Positions 14,590 to 22,560 of a stretch of 35,170 nt of DNA are shown here, in pieces. This DNA is from Trinickia terrae. Its GTDB lineage: Bacteria; Pseudomonadota; Gammaproteobacteria; Burkholderiales; Burkholderiaceae. The position numbers were made by a program, and so were the translations under genes. Where the stretch lies: positions 1 through 35,170 of the forward strand of contig NZ_SWJE01000030.1 of assembly GCF_005144415.1 (NCBI RefSeq). Direction: 5' to 3'. A model generated the notes under the pieces. The model saw only the letters and a list, made by a program, of their open reading frames with translations, was not told the DNA's origin and ran no database searches. The stretch's first letter is position 1, and every line of letters starts with the position of its first letter.

Positions 14590-15495
14590 TTGAACCGCTA
14601 CGCTTTTCTCCTCATTGCCGCGATGCTGCTCGTCGGCAGCAATGTCGGCATCGGCAAGTCGATCGTCGCTTTCGTGCCCGTTTCCGTCCTCGCGCTCCTG
14701 CGTTTCGTGGTGGCGATCGCCGTGCTGTGGCCGCTCTTTCGTCCGGTCAAGATGAAGACCGTGAAGCGCGGCGAATGGCTCAACCTGTTCCTGCAAGCGC
14801 TCTTCGGCACCTTCATGTTCACGCTCCTGATGCTCAACGGCGTGCAGCGCACGAGCGCCGTGGCCGCGGGCGTCATCACGAGCAGCATCCCCGCCGTCGT
14901 CGCGCTCTTCTCCTGGCTCTTTCTCGGCGAGAAGCCGAACGGCCGCGCGCTCGTCTCGATCGCGCTCGCGATGACCGGCGTCATCGTCATCAACTTCGCG
15001 CACGGCGCCGGCTCGGCGGAAGGCGGGGCCGCCGCCGGGAGCTCGCTGGCCGGCAACCTCATGGTGCTCGGCGCCGTCTGCTGCGAATCGTTCTACGTGA
15101 TCCTGTCGCGGCGCCTCACGCAGACGCTCGCGCCCATCGACATCTGCGCCTACACCCACCTGTTCGGCCTGCTGCTGATGCTGCCGCTCGGCATCGGCGC
15201 GTCGCTGTCGTTCGACTACGCGAGCGTGCCGGCCAGCACCTGGGCGCTTGTCGTCTGGTACGGGCTGTCGGCCAGCATCTTCTCGTTCTGGCTCTGGATG
15301 AAAGGCATCCGCCATGTGCCGGGCAGTCTCGCGGGCGTGTTCAGCGCCGTGCTGCCGATCGCGGCGGCCGTCTACGGCATCGTGTTTCTCGACGAGCGGC
15401 CGACGCTCGCGCACGGCGTCGCGCTCGCCTGCGTCGTGGCCGGCATCGCGCTCGCGAGCCTGAAGGCCAAGCGCTCGCCGCCGGTCACGCCGTAA
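14590..15495 (+). CDS. EamA-family (DMT superfamily) membrane transporter
   Basis: The 301-residue protein has ten hydrophobic segments in two repeated five-helix EamA halves (about 1-140 and 150-295), as in metabolite exporters such as RhtA and YdcZ relatives. Recognisable parts are ALLRFVVAIAVLWPL, TSAVAAGVITSSIPAVVALF with FLGEKP in the first half, and VFSAVLPIAAAVYGIVFLDE in the second. The substrate cannot be read from sequence. The start is a TTG at 14590, giving a normal N-terminus (MNRYAFLLIAAM); no strong ribosome binding site is seen. It is probably a single-gene unit. Confidence 0.85.
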   Translation: MNRYAFLLIAAMLLVGSNVGIGKSIVAFVPVSVLALLRFVVAIAVLWPLFRPVKMKTVKRGEWLNLFLQALFGTFMFTLLMLNGVQRTSAVAAGVITSSIPAVVALFSWLFLGEKPNGRALVSIALAMTGVIVINFAHGAGSAEGGAAAGSSLAGNLMVLGAVCCESFYVILSRRLTQTLAPIDICAYTHLFGLLLMLPLGIGASLSFDYASVPASTWALVVWYGLSASIFSFWLWMKGIRHVPGSLAGVFSAVLPIAAAVYGIVFLDERPTLAHGVALACVVAGIALASLKAKRSPPVTP

Positions 15496-15536
15496 GCGGA
15501 AACCGCCGGCCGCGTCCCAAGCGGAAAAAATGCACG

Positions 15537-15561
15537 GCGCGGTACAATAGCGCGCTTTTTT
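15537..15561 (+). promoter_or_regulatory. TACAAT -10 inside a small hairpin with T run
   Basis: GCGCG (15537-15541) and CGCGC (15551-15555) flank GTACAATAG and are followed by TTTTTT. The TACAAT at 15543-15548 looks like the -10 of the yqhA gene, while the hairpin and T run look like a weak terminator for the EamA gene. Both readings may hold. Confidence 0.5.
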
Positions 15562-15619
15562 CGACTTCCCGGCGCGCTGCCCGACGCGGCAGCGCCACGA
15601 CACGACCGACCGCCTCCTT

Positions 15620-16222
15620 ATGTCCGCCCCGCACTCCGCCCGCTCCGGCCGTCCGCCGCGCCGCCCGCTGCGTCCGCTGCCCGCCGTCATCTTCATGAGC
15701 CGCTGGCTGCAAGTCCCGCTCTATCTGGGGCTGATCGTGGCGCAAGGCGTCTACGTCTATCTGTTCTTGACCGAGATCTGGCATCTGCTCACGCACGCCG
15801 GCAGCCTCGACGAAACCAGCATCATGCTTGCCGTGCTCGGCCTGATCGACGTCGTCATGATCTCGAACCTGCTCATCATGGTGATCGTCGGCGGCTACGA
15901 AACCTTCGTGTCGCGGCTCGGCGTCGAGGGACATCCCGACGAGCCCGAATGGCTCGACCACGTCAACGCGGGCGTGCTGAAGGTGAAGCTGTCGATGGCG
16001 CTCATCAGCATTTCGTCGGTCCACCTGCTGAAGACCTTCATCAACCCCGACCAGCACACCGAGCACGCCGTGATGTGGCAAGTGATCATCCACATCTCGT
16101 TCCTTGTCTCCGCGCTCGTGATGGCCTGGGTCGACCGCCTGACGACGCACACCCATCCGGTCCATTTCCACGAGCAAGAGCGCGCCAAAGAAGCGCGCGA
16201 GCTGTCCAAGGAAGTCGCCTGA
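15620..16222 (+). CDS. yqhA: YqhA-family (UPF0114) inner-membrane protein
   Basis: This 200-residue protein aligns by eye with E. coli Yqh[13 protein letters not shown], then [34 protein letters not shown] and [20 protein letters not shown]. Three to four membrane helices are visible. The function of the family is not known. The first 25 residues are Arg/Pro-rich and unlike the family, so the true start may be the ATG encoding MSRWLQV (15695). The gene lies 35 bases before fumA on the same strand, probably in one transcript; a TACAAT lies upstream. Confidence 0.85.
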   Translation: MSAPHSARSGRPPRRPLRPLPAVIFMSRWLQVPLYLGLIVAQGVYVYLFLTEIWHLLTHAGSLDETSIMLAVLGLIDVVMISNLLIMVIVGGYETFVSRLGVEGHPDEPEWLDHVNAGVLKVKLSMALISISSVHLLKTFINPDQHTEHAVMWQVIIHISFLVSALVMAWVDRLTTHTHPVHFHEQERAKEARELSKEVA

Positions 16223-16257
16223 ATTATTGAGCATCCCGTCCCCACTGAGCCCAAGCC

Positions 16258-17781
16258 ATGACTGTCATCAAACAGGAAGACCTGATCCAGAGCATCGCCG
16301 ATTCGCTGCAGTACATCAGCTACTACCATCCGCTCGACTACATCCAGGCGCTCGGCCGCGCGTATGAGCTCGAAGAGAGCCCGGCCGCGAAAGACGCCAT
16401 CGCGCAGATCCTCACCAACAGCCGCATGTGCGCGGAAGGCCATCGGCCGATTTGCCAGGACACCGGCATCGTCACCGTGTTCGTGAAGATCGGCATGGAC
16501 GTGCGCTGGGACGGTGCCACGATGAGCGTCACCGATATGATCAACGAGGGCGTGCGCCGCGGTTACCTGAACCCCGACAACGTGCTGCGCGCCTCGATCG
16601 TGAGCCCGCCCGAAGGCGCGCGCAAGAACACGAAGGACAACACGCCGGCCGTCATCCACTACGAGATCGTGCCGGGCGACAAGGTCGACGTGCAGGTCGC
16701 GGCCAAGGGCGGCGGCTCGGAGAACAAGTCGAAGTTCGCGATGCTGAACCCGTCGGATTCGATCGTCGACTGGGTGCTGAAGACCGTGCCGACGATGGGC
16801 GCGGGCTGGTGCCCGCCGGGCATGCTCGGCATCGGCATCGGCGGCACCGCTGAGAAGGCGATGGTCATGGCGAAGGAATCGCTGATGGACCTGATCGATA
16901 TTCAAGAGATCATCGCGCGCGGTCCCCAGGACTGGATCGAAGCGCTGCGCGTCGAGCTGCACGAGAAGGTCAATGCGCTCGGGATCGGCGCCCAGGGCCT
17001 GGGCGGCCTGTCGACGGTGCTCGACGTGAAGATCATGGCCGCGCCGACGCACGCCGCGAGCAAGCCGATCGCGATCATCCCGAACTGCGCGGCCACGCGC
17101 CACGCGCACTTCACGCTCGACGGCACGGGCGCGGCGAAGCTCGAAGCGCCGCCGCTCGACGCCTGGCCGAAGGTCACCTGGCAGCCGAACACGGAGACCA
17201 GCAAGCGCATCGACCTGAACACGCTCACGCAGGAAGAAGTCGCGAGCTGGAAGCCGGGCCAGACGCTCCTGCTCTCGGGCAAGATGCTCACGGGCCGCGA
17301 CGCCGCGCACAAGCGCATCGCCGACATGCTCGCCAAGGGCGAGAAGCTGCCGGTCGATTTCACGAACCGCGTGATCTACTACGTCGGCCCGGTCGACCCG
17401 GTGCGAGACGAAGCGGTCGGCCCGGCGGGCCCCACCACCGCGACGCGCATGGACAAGTTCACCGAGACGATGCTGGCGCAAACGGGTCTCATTTCGATGA
17501 TCGGCAAGGCCGAGCGCGGCCCGGTCGCGATCGAGGCGATCAAGAAGCACAAGGCGGCGTACCTGATGGCGGTCGGCGGCGCGGCGTACCTGGTGTCGAA
17601 GGCGATCCGCGAAGCGAAGGTGCTGGCATTCGAAGATCTCGGCATGGAAGCGATCTACGAATTCGACGTCGTCGATATGCCTGTAACAGTTGCTGTAGAT
17701 TCGAACGGCACCTCCGTGCACCAGACCGGACCGAAGGAATGGCAAGCGAAGATCGGCAAGATTCCGGTCGCAGCGGCTTGA
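16258..17781 (+). CDS. fumA: Class I fumarate hydratase (iron-sulfur)
   Basis: The 507-residue enzyme converts fumarate and malate in the TCA cycle. It is the one-chain class I form, with the N-terminal and C-terminal fumarase domains fused. Three candidate cluster-binding cysteines are visible: RPICQDTGI, AGWCPPGMLGIGIGGT and IPNCAATRH. The C-terminal domain contains SGKMLTGRDAAHKRI and GPTTATRMDKF, typical of the swivelling beta domain. Length is as expected (about 505-550). Because this class needs a labile 4Fe-4S cluster, it depends on iron supply; the iron-storage gene bfr follows, though behind a strong terminator. Confidence 0.95.
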   Translation: MTVIKQEDLIQSIADSLQYISYYHPLDYIQALGRAYELEESPAAKDAIAQILTNSRMCAEGHRPICQDTGIVTVFVKIGMDVRWDGATMSVTDMINEGVRRGYLNPDNVLRASIVSPPEGARKNTKDNTPAVIHYEIVPGDKVDVQVAAKGGGSENKSKFAMLNPSDSIVDWVLKTVPTMGAGWCPPGMLGIGIGGTAEKAMVMAKESLMDLIDIQEIIARGPQDWIEALRVELHEKVNALGIGAQGLGGLSTVLDVKIMAAPTHAASKPIAIIPNCAATRHAHFTLDGTGAAKLEAPPLDAWPKVTWQPNTETSKRIDLNTLTQEEVASWKPGQTLLLSGKMLTGRDAAHKRIADMLAKGEKLPVDFTNRVIYYVGPVDPVRDEAVGPAGPTTATRMDKFTETMLAQTGLISMIGKAERGPVAIEAIKKHKAAYLMAVGGAAYLVSKAIREAKVLAFEDLGMEAIYEFDVVDMPVTVAVDSNGTSVHQTGPKEWQAKIGKIPVAAA

Positions 17782-17804
17782 TTTCCGCGGATTCTTGAGC
17801 GCTG

Positions 17805-17833
17805 GCCGGGCCGCGTGGCCCGGCTTTTTCTTT
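17805..17833 (+). terminator. Rho-independent terminator after fumA
   Basis: GCCGGGCC (17805-17812) and GGCCCGGC (17817-17824) form a perfect stem with a GCGT loop, followed by TTTTTCTTT. Confidence 0.95.
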
Positions 17834-17963
17834 GCGTTGCTCCCCACCGCAAAACGCCACCCTTTCGGTCAACGAAAGACTTCGACCTGGGCCATTTGGT
17901 CTTGGCTTTTTAATCTGCAGCGTTTATCGTTGTGAGTCGAAGTCCTCCCAACAAGGAACAATC

Positions 17964-18443
17964 ATGCAAGGCGATAAAAAAGTCATCGAATATCTGAACG
18001 CCCAGCTGAAGAACGAGCTGACCGCGATCAACCAGTACTTCCTGCACGCGCGGATGTACAAGCACTGGGGGCTCGAGAAGCTCGGCAAGCATGAATACGA
18101 CGAATCGATCGGCGAGATGAAGCACGCCGACTGGCTCATCGAACGCATCTTCATGCTCGACGGCCTGCCGAACCTGCAAGACCTGCACAAGCTGTTGATC
18201 GGCGAGGAGACGAAGGAAATCCTCGAGTGCGACCTGAAGCTCGAGCAGATTTCCCAGGCCACCTGCAAGGAAGCGATCGCATATTGCGAATCCGTTCGCG
18301 ATTTCGTTTCGCGCGAGATCTTCGTGAAGATCCTCGACGACACCGAAGAGCATATCGACTGGCTCGAAACCCAGCTCGATCTCATCGACAAGGTCGGCAT
18401 CCAGAACTACCAGCAATCCGCCATGGGCGGCTCGGCCGAGTAA
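17964..18443 (+). CDS. bfr: Bacterioferritin
   Basis: The 159-residue subunit forms the 24-mer iron-storage shell that oxidises Fe(II) and stores it as mineral. Met52 (heme ligand) and ferroxidase residues Glu18, Glu51, His54, Glu94 and His130 are at the same numbers as in E. coli Bfr. At position 127, Glu in E. coli, this protein has Thr, with Glu at 128 and 129 (DDTEEH). The ATG at 17964 has AAGGA eight bases upstream and gives the usual [12 protein letters not shown] start; the frame is open further upstream but that part is not protein-like. The partner ferredoxin gene bfd lies 1.2 kb downstream. Confidence 0.96.
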   Translation: MQGDKKVIEYLNAQLKNELTAINQYFLHARMYKHWGLEKLGKHEYDESIGEMKHADWLIERIFMLDGLPNLQDLHKLLIGEETKEILECDLKLEQISQATCKEAIAYCESVRDFVSREIFVKILDDTEEHIDWLETQLDLIDKVGIQNYQQSAMGGSAE

Positions 18444-18592
18444 CCGGCCCGAATCGGCCGCACGCGATCGCGCTCGTGCTTACCCCTCCCGTTTGCGGGT
18501 AACATGCGGCGCTTCCATGCGCGTCTCGCGATGCATCGATGCCGACGGGCGCGATCCGTCCCTGCCCCCATTCTTTTGCGCAGCACGCTCTC

Positions 18593-19486
18593 ATGAACGT
18601 ACCGCACCAAGCGTCCGCCCAAGATTCGATCGCCGCTGCAAACCGCGCGTCGGCGCCTGTCGGCATCTTCGATTCGGGCCTGGGGGGGCTTTCCGTGCTG
18701 CGCGCCGTACGTGCCCAGTTGCCCGGCGAAGCGCTGATCTACGCCGCGGATTCGGCCTATGCGCCGTACGGCCTTCGCGACGACGATTTCATCGCCGACC
18801 GCACGCTCGCGATCGGCGAGTGGCTGATCTCGCAAGGCGCGAAGGCACTCGTCGTCGCCTGCAATACGGCAACGGCGCAGGCAATCTCACTCGTGCGCGA
18901 GCGGCTCCCGATTCCGCTCATCGGCGTGGAGCCGGGCATCAAGCCGGCCGCGCTGCAGTCGAAGACTCGCGTGGCGGGCGTGCTCGCCACCCAGGTGACG
19001 TTAAGGAGCGCTCGCTTTCAAGCGCTGCAGGAGCGCTACGCCGGCGATTGCCGCTTTCTGTGCCAGCCGGGGCATGGCCTCGTGGAAGCGATCGAGCGCT
19101 GCGACGTCGACTCGGCGGAAGTCCGCGCGCTGCTGAAAAGCTACCTGGACCCGATGCTCGATGCGGGAGCCGATACGCTCGTGCTCGGCTGCACGCACTA
19201 TCCGTTTTTCGACCGCGTCATCCGCGATATCGCCGGCGACCGGCTGATGCTGATCGACACCAGCGTGGCCATCGCCCGTCAACTCGAACGCGTGCTCGAG
19301 ACAAACGGCTTGCGAGCGAGCGCGGCCGAAGCCGCCACGGCGCCTGCTCTGCCCCGCCTTTGCTCGACCAGCGACGGCGAGCATCTGCGCCAGCTGGCAT
19401 ACACGCTGCTCGGCCTGGACGCACCGGTCGAGCGCGTGCACGTGCCGTCGCGGCGCACTGTCGCAATCGCGTCGCAAACAACCTGA
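18593..19486 (+). CDS. murI: Glutamate racemase
   Basis: The 297-residue cytoplasmic enzyme makes D-glutamate for peptidoglycan without a cofactor. The family start GIFDSGLGGLSVLR is clear. Both catalytic cysteines are present: Cys90 in VVACNTATA and Cys200 in VLGCTHYPFF. The ATG at 18593 adds about 20 polar residues before the conserved core; no strong ribosome binding site is seen and an upstream ATG at 18539 is in frame but less likely. It lies between bfr and bfd, which interrupts an otherwise iron-related block. Confidence 0.95.
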   Translation: MNVPHQASAQDSIAAANRASAPVGIFDSGLGGLSVLRAVRAQLPGEALIYAADSAYAPYGLRDDDFIADRTLAIGEWLISQGAKALVVACNTATAQAISLVRERLPIPLIGVEPGIKPAALQSKTRVAGVLATQVTLRSARFQALQERYAGDCRFLCQPGHGLVEAIERCDVDSAEVRALLKSYLDPMLDAGADTLVLGCTHYPFFDRVIRDIAGDRLMLIDTSVAIARQLERVLETNGLRASAAEAATAPALPRLCSTSDGEHLRQLAYTLLGLDAPVERVHVPSRRTVAIASQTT

Positions 19487-19603
19487 CCTGCCGTCGCCTG
19501 AACGGCGATCCGACCCCGCATTACACCCGCGCCGCTGCCAAGCCGCGCGACTCGGCATAGCGTGCGTTGCGCCGCATTAACCCTGCCAGCTTCCCGTTTT
19601 GTT

Positions 19604-19636
19604 ACAAAAAAACCGCCTCGGCAGCTTGCCAAGCGG
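19604..19636 (-). terminator. Leftward hairpin with T run upstream of bfd
   Basis: CCGC-GGCA (19613-19623) pairs with TGCC-GCGG (19627-19636) with a small internal loop. Seven T follow on the minus strand. No minus-strand gene is known to its right, so it may end an antisense transcript or be chance. Confidence 0.35.
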
Positions 19637-19645
19637 CTTGAACAT

Positions 19646-19664
19646 AATGATAATAATTCGCATT
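19646..19664 (+). promoter_or_regulatory. Fur box upstream of bfd
   Basis: AATGATAATAATTCGCATT is a 19-base imperfect palindrome (7 of 9 positions match) close to the Fur consensus. A possible -35 TTGAAC lies just before it at 19638-19643, so Fur binding would cover the promoter. bfd begins 27 bases downstream. Confidence 0.8.
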
Positions 19665-19690
19665 AACGTTAGCTATCGAACACATTCATC

Positions 19691-19927
19691 ATGATCGTCT
19701 GCGTGTGCAAGTCTGTTTCCGACCGGAAGATCCGTGCTGCGATCGCAGAAGGCGCCGATACGTTCGACGAGCTCCAGTTCGAGCTAGGCGTGGCCACCTG
19801 CTGCGGCAAGTGCGAGGAATCCGTGCGCGACGTCATGGCGCAAAGCGGCGCATGCCAGAGCCAGTGCGGCGTTGAACATCACGTACACGCCATGCCGGTG
19901 ACTTTCTACGAGCGCAAGGCCGCTTGA
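19691..19927 (+). CDS. bfd: Bacterioferritin-associated ferredoxin (2Fe-2S)
   Basis: This 78-residue protein has the four cluster cysteines of Bfd in order: CVC near the start (Cys4 and Cys6) and CCGKC (two further ligands near residues 38-41), in the fer2_BFD fold. Bfd docks on bacterioferritin near the heme and reduces the stored ferric core so that iron is released in starvation. The strong Fur box upstream agrees with that use. The C-terminal 25 residues after the BFD core, with several His and Cys, are a lineage extension of unknown role. Confidence 0.93.
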   Translation: MIVCVCKSVSDRKIRAAIAEGADTFDELQFELGVATCCGKCEESVRDVMAQSGACQSQCGVEHHVHAMPVTFYERKAA

Positions 19928-20088
19928 CCGCCTGCACCCGCTAACCTTCCAGCCGGCGTCGCCGTGACGCCAGCAGCGTTTTCCACCAGAGCGCGAGCCG
20001 CACTCCTCCGCCCGGCTCTGCTTTTACTTCCCGTCAGCCAGCCAGTTTCACGCCAGCCATCGACCACTCATTCCTCAAGGAGTTTGAG

Positions 20089-20151
20089 ATGGAATTGCTG
20101 CTTGGTTTCGTGGTGACTTTAGGCATCTCCCTATTGATTTTCCGTAAATGA
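20089..20151 (+). CDS. Putative 20-residue single-helix membrane peptide
   Basis: A complete short frame starts with ATG at 20089 and ends with TGA at 20149-20151. The strong ribosome binding site AAGGAG lies nine bases before the ATG. The peptide begins MELLLGFVVTLGIS and ends in a phenylalanine followed by Arg-Lys, so it is one hydrophobic helix with a basic C-terminus. It lies between bfd and tonB, 60 bases before the chosen tonB start. I know no family for it. The best argument that it is real is the ribosome binding site, which is better than that of tonB. It could also act as a leader whose translation tunes tonB. Confidence 0.5.
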   Translation: MELLLGFVVTLGISLLIFRK

Positions 20152-20211
20152 TGCGACTTGGCGCAGGCTTCGGCGCCGGCGTCGTTTGCGCCTTCGTTCA
20201 AGCAAGTTAGC

Positions 20212-20955
20212 ATGCAGGTTCAGCCTTCCGTTGCTGCTGGCGCGTCGCCGGCAGCGCTTACACCAATGAATCCCCGTGTAGTCTCGGCGATCGCCGTCGT
20301 GGTGCTGCTCCACGCCGCGCTGGTCGCATTCCTGCTCACCGTTCGCAACGAGCTGCCGTCGCGCCCGCTCGAATCGCGCTCGATCACGGCCGAACTGCTG
20401 AGCCCGGCGCCTGCCGCAGCGCCCGCGGCGCTGCGATCGCCTGCGCCGAAGCCTGTGCCGCCAGCGCCTCACGTCAAGCCGAAACTCGAACCCAAACCCA
20501 CGCCCGCTCCGAAAACGAAGCCGGAGCCGCTGCCGCAAGCGGCCGCGCCGTCGCCCAACGCGCCGGCGACGCCCGAGCCCGCCGCGCCCACACCACCTGC
20601 CCCGGCTACGGCGGCACCCGCCGCGGCGGCGCCCGCCGGACCGGCGATCGGCCGCGAAACGATGGCCATCGCCGCGCCCAAGGACGTCGCGCACCTCGAC
20701 TGCAGCATCGCGAAGCCGCTCTACCCGGCGCTCTCGCAACGCCGTGGCGAAGCGGGCACCGCCTACGTACACTTCGTGGTCGGACTGACCGGCAAGATCG
20801 AAGACATTGAACTGAAAAAGAGCAGCGGCTTTTCGCGCCTGGACGATGCGGCACTGTCCGCGATGCACTCGAGCGCTTGCCGCCCTTACGTCGAGAACGG
20901 CTCACCCGTGCGCGCAGCCTACACGCAGCCGTTCACATTCGGTTTCAACGATTGA
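20212..20955 (+). CDS. tonB: TonB energy-transducing protein
   Basis: The 247-residue protein links the ExbB-ExbD motor to outer-membrane receptors for siderophores and heme. A single membrane helix (VVSAIAVVVLLHAALVAFLL, about 20-40 from the chosen start) with the conserved His is followed by a long Pro/Ala/Lys spacer and a C-terminal TonB domain (YPALSQRRGEAGTAYVHFVV, then SGFSRLDDAALSAM). ATG at 20212 is taken as the start; a TTG at 20158 and an ATG at 20266 right before the helix are alternatives, and none has a clear ribosome binding site. exbB and exbD follow closely, in an operon. Confidence 0.9.
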   Translation: MQVQPSVAAGASPAALTPMNPRVVSAIAVVVLLHAALVAFLLTVRNELPSRPLESRSITAELLSPAPAAAPAALRSPAPKPVPPAPHVKPKLEPKPTPAPKTKPEPLPQAAAPSPNAPATPEPAAPTPPAPATAAPAAAAPAGPAIGRETMAIAAPKDVAHLDCSIAKPLYPALSQRRGEAGTAYVHFVVGLTGKIEDIELKKSSGFSRLDDAALSAMHSSACRPYVENGSPVRAAYTQPFTFGFND

Positions 20956-20980
20956 TTGAAATAGAAGAAAAGGAATTGAA

Positions 20981-21709
20981 ATGCAGAACTACGGTTTCAT
21001 GCACGTCTGGGTGCAAGGCGATTTGGTGACCCGCGGCATCGCGGCCGCATTGATCTTCATGTCGATCTTGTCGTGGTGCGTGATCGTCACCAAGGGCATG
21101 AACGTGATGCGCCTGAAGCGCCTGACGAAGAACGCCGAGCAGGCGTTCTGGCACTCCGACGACTTCGCGGACGGCCTCGAGAAGCTCGGCCATACGCCGT
21201 CGGCGGCCAGCGGCAACCCGTTCCTCGCGCTCGCGCTGTCGGGCCAGGAGGCTGTCGACCACCATCACAAGACGCAGCCGCACCTGCACGACAAAATGGA
21301 CGTGTCCGACTGGCTCACGCGCTGCCTGAAAGACACCATGGACGACGGCATCGCGCGCATGCAAAGCGGCCTCGCGGTGCTCGCCTCGATCGGCAGCGTC
21401 GCGCCGTTCGTCGGCCTGTTCGGCACGGTGTGGGGCATCTATCACGCCCTGCTCGTCATCGGCGCGACGGGGCAGACGTCGATCGACCAGGTCGCGGGAC
21501 CGGTCGGAGAATCGCTGATCATGACGGCGCTTGGCCTCTTCGTCGCGATCCCCGCGGTGCTCGGCTACAACGCGCTGACGCGCGCGAACAAGGGCGTTGT
21601 CGGCAAGCTGCGCCGCTTCGCCCACGGCCTGCACGCGTACTTCGTAACCGGCTCGCACGTGGCGTCGGCCAAGCGGGACGGCCTGCGCCTCGCCGCACGC
21701 ACGAACTGA
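20981..21709 (+). CDS. exbB: ExbB proton channel subunit
   Basis: The 242-residue inner-membrane protein of the MotA/TolQ/ExbB family uses the proton gradient with ExbD to energise TonB. The first helix (ALIFMSILSWCVIVTKG), a cytoplasmic loop with a run of His residues (DHHHKTQPHLH) and the paired helices with SIGSVAPFVGLFGTVWGIYH and GESLIMTALGLFVAIPAVLG are as in the family. AAGGA is eight bases before the ATG. It lies 25 bases after tonB and 13 before exbD. Confidence 0.95.
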   Translation: MQNYGFMHVWVQGDLVTRGIAAALIFMSILSWCVIVTKGMNVMRLKRLTKNAEQAFWHSDDFADGLEKLGHTPSAASGNPFLALALSGQEAVDHHHKTQPHLHDKMDVSDWLTRCLKDTMDDGIARMQSGLAVLASIGSVAPFVGLFGTVWGIYHALLVIGATGQTSIDQVAGPVGESLIMTALGLFVAIPAVLGYNALTRANKGVVGKLRRFAHGLHAYFVTGSHVASAKRDGLRLAARTN

Positions 21710-21722
21710 GAGCGAGGCGGCC

Positions 21723-22142
21723 ATGGCAATGAACGCATTCGCCGACGATGACGACGACGGCCTGATGAACGAAATCAACATGACGCCGCTCGTCGACGTC
21801 ATGTTGGTTCTCCTGATCATCTTCCTGGTGACGATTCCGGCCATCCATCACGCGGTCAAGATCGACCTGCCGCACGCGAGCAGCCAGAAGGAAGACGTGA
21901 AGCCCGCGCACGTGAGCGTCTCGATCCAGGCTGACGGCACGGTTCTGTGGGACGACAAGCCCGTGACGGACGACGTGCTGCGCACCGACATCGCCCGGGC
22001 CGCGCAGGCGAACCCGCAGCCGGAGCTGCATCTGCGCGCGGACCGCAAGGTGCCCTACGAGCGAGTCGCCGACGTGATGTCCGCCGCGCAAGCGGGCGGG
22101 CTCACGAAGATCGGCTTCGTGACGGAGCCGAAAACGAAGTAG
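21723..22142 (+). CDS. exbD: ExbD proton channel subunit
   Basis: The 139-residue protein has one membrane helix carrying the essential Asp (NMTPLVDVMLVLLIIFLVT) and a periplasmic domain ending in the ExbD/TolR fold (LHLRADRKVPYERVADVMSA). It works with ExbB to energise TonB. GAGGCGG precedes the ATG. It is the last gene of the operon, followed by a perfect terminator. Confidence 0.95.
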   Translation: MAMNAFADDDDDGLMNEINMTPLVDVMLVLLIIFLVTIPAIHHAVKIDLPHASSQKEDVKPAHVSVSIQADGTVLWDDKPVTDDVLRTDIARAAQANPQPELHLRADRKVPYERVADVMSAAQAGGLTKIGFVTEPKTK

Positions 22143-22213
22143 TCCGGATCATGACAGTCGCGCGCAGGCAGACAAGACCGTATCGCACGCCGTGCATTTT
22201 CGGCGCCCAATGT

Positions 22214-22245
22214 AAAAGGCCCTCATCGTCGGATGAGGGCCTTTT
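22214..22245. terminator. Two-way terminator after exbD
   Basis: AAAAGGCCCTCATC (22214-22227) pairs perfectly with GATGAGGGCCTTTT (22232-22245). T runs flank it on both strands. Confidence 0.95.
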
Positions 22246-22278
22246 GTCTTGCGCACGCAGCGCCTTCGGGCGTCGGGC

Positions 22279-22404
22279 TCACTTGCCATCGGAGTAGCTC
22301 GTGGAGTCACCGCATGCGACAGCCGTGGTCGTCACGGACAGCGCCATTAGCCCTATCAGGCTTGCTATAAGAGCAGCCATCAATTTCCGCACCGGAATCT
22401 CCAT
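22279..22404 (-). CDS. Putative 41-residue exported peptide
   Basis: A complete short frame on the minus strand begins at an ATG at 22404 and ends with TGA at 22281-22279. It has a signal-peptide shape: basic start (MEIPVRK), hydrophobic core (LMAALIASLIGLMALS) and a possible cleavage point at AVAC, leaving only about ten residues (CGDSTSYSDGK). The Cys after AVA recalls a lipobox but lacks the usual Leu at -3. No convincing ribosome binding site is seen; an internal ATG (22380) gives 33 residues. I know no family. It lies in the 418-base gap between exbD and the LysR gene, where nothing else is visible. Confidence 0.4.
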   Translation of the reverse strand: MEIPVRKLMAALIASLIGLMALSVTTTAVACGDSTSYSDGK

Positions 22405-22560
22405 TGCGAAAGGGATTTCAATATAGTTTGCGCGGCGTGCGCATTCAAGAAAATGCCCATTGAAACTACTGATCGCCGGCGACGCTTAAATGGCAAAACC
22501 GATATTCGCCCGAACAACGAGCGTCGCGCGGCTTCGGCTCTCGCGGTGTAGAACGCTTGT

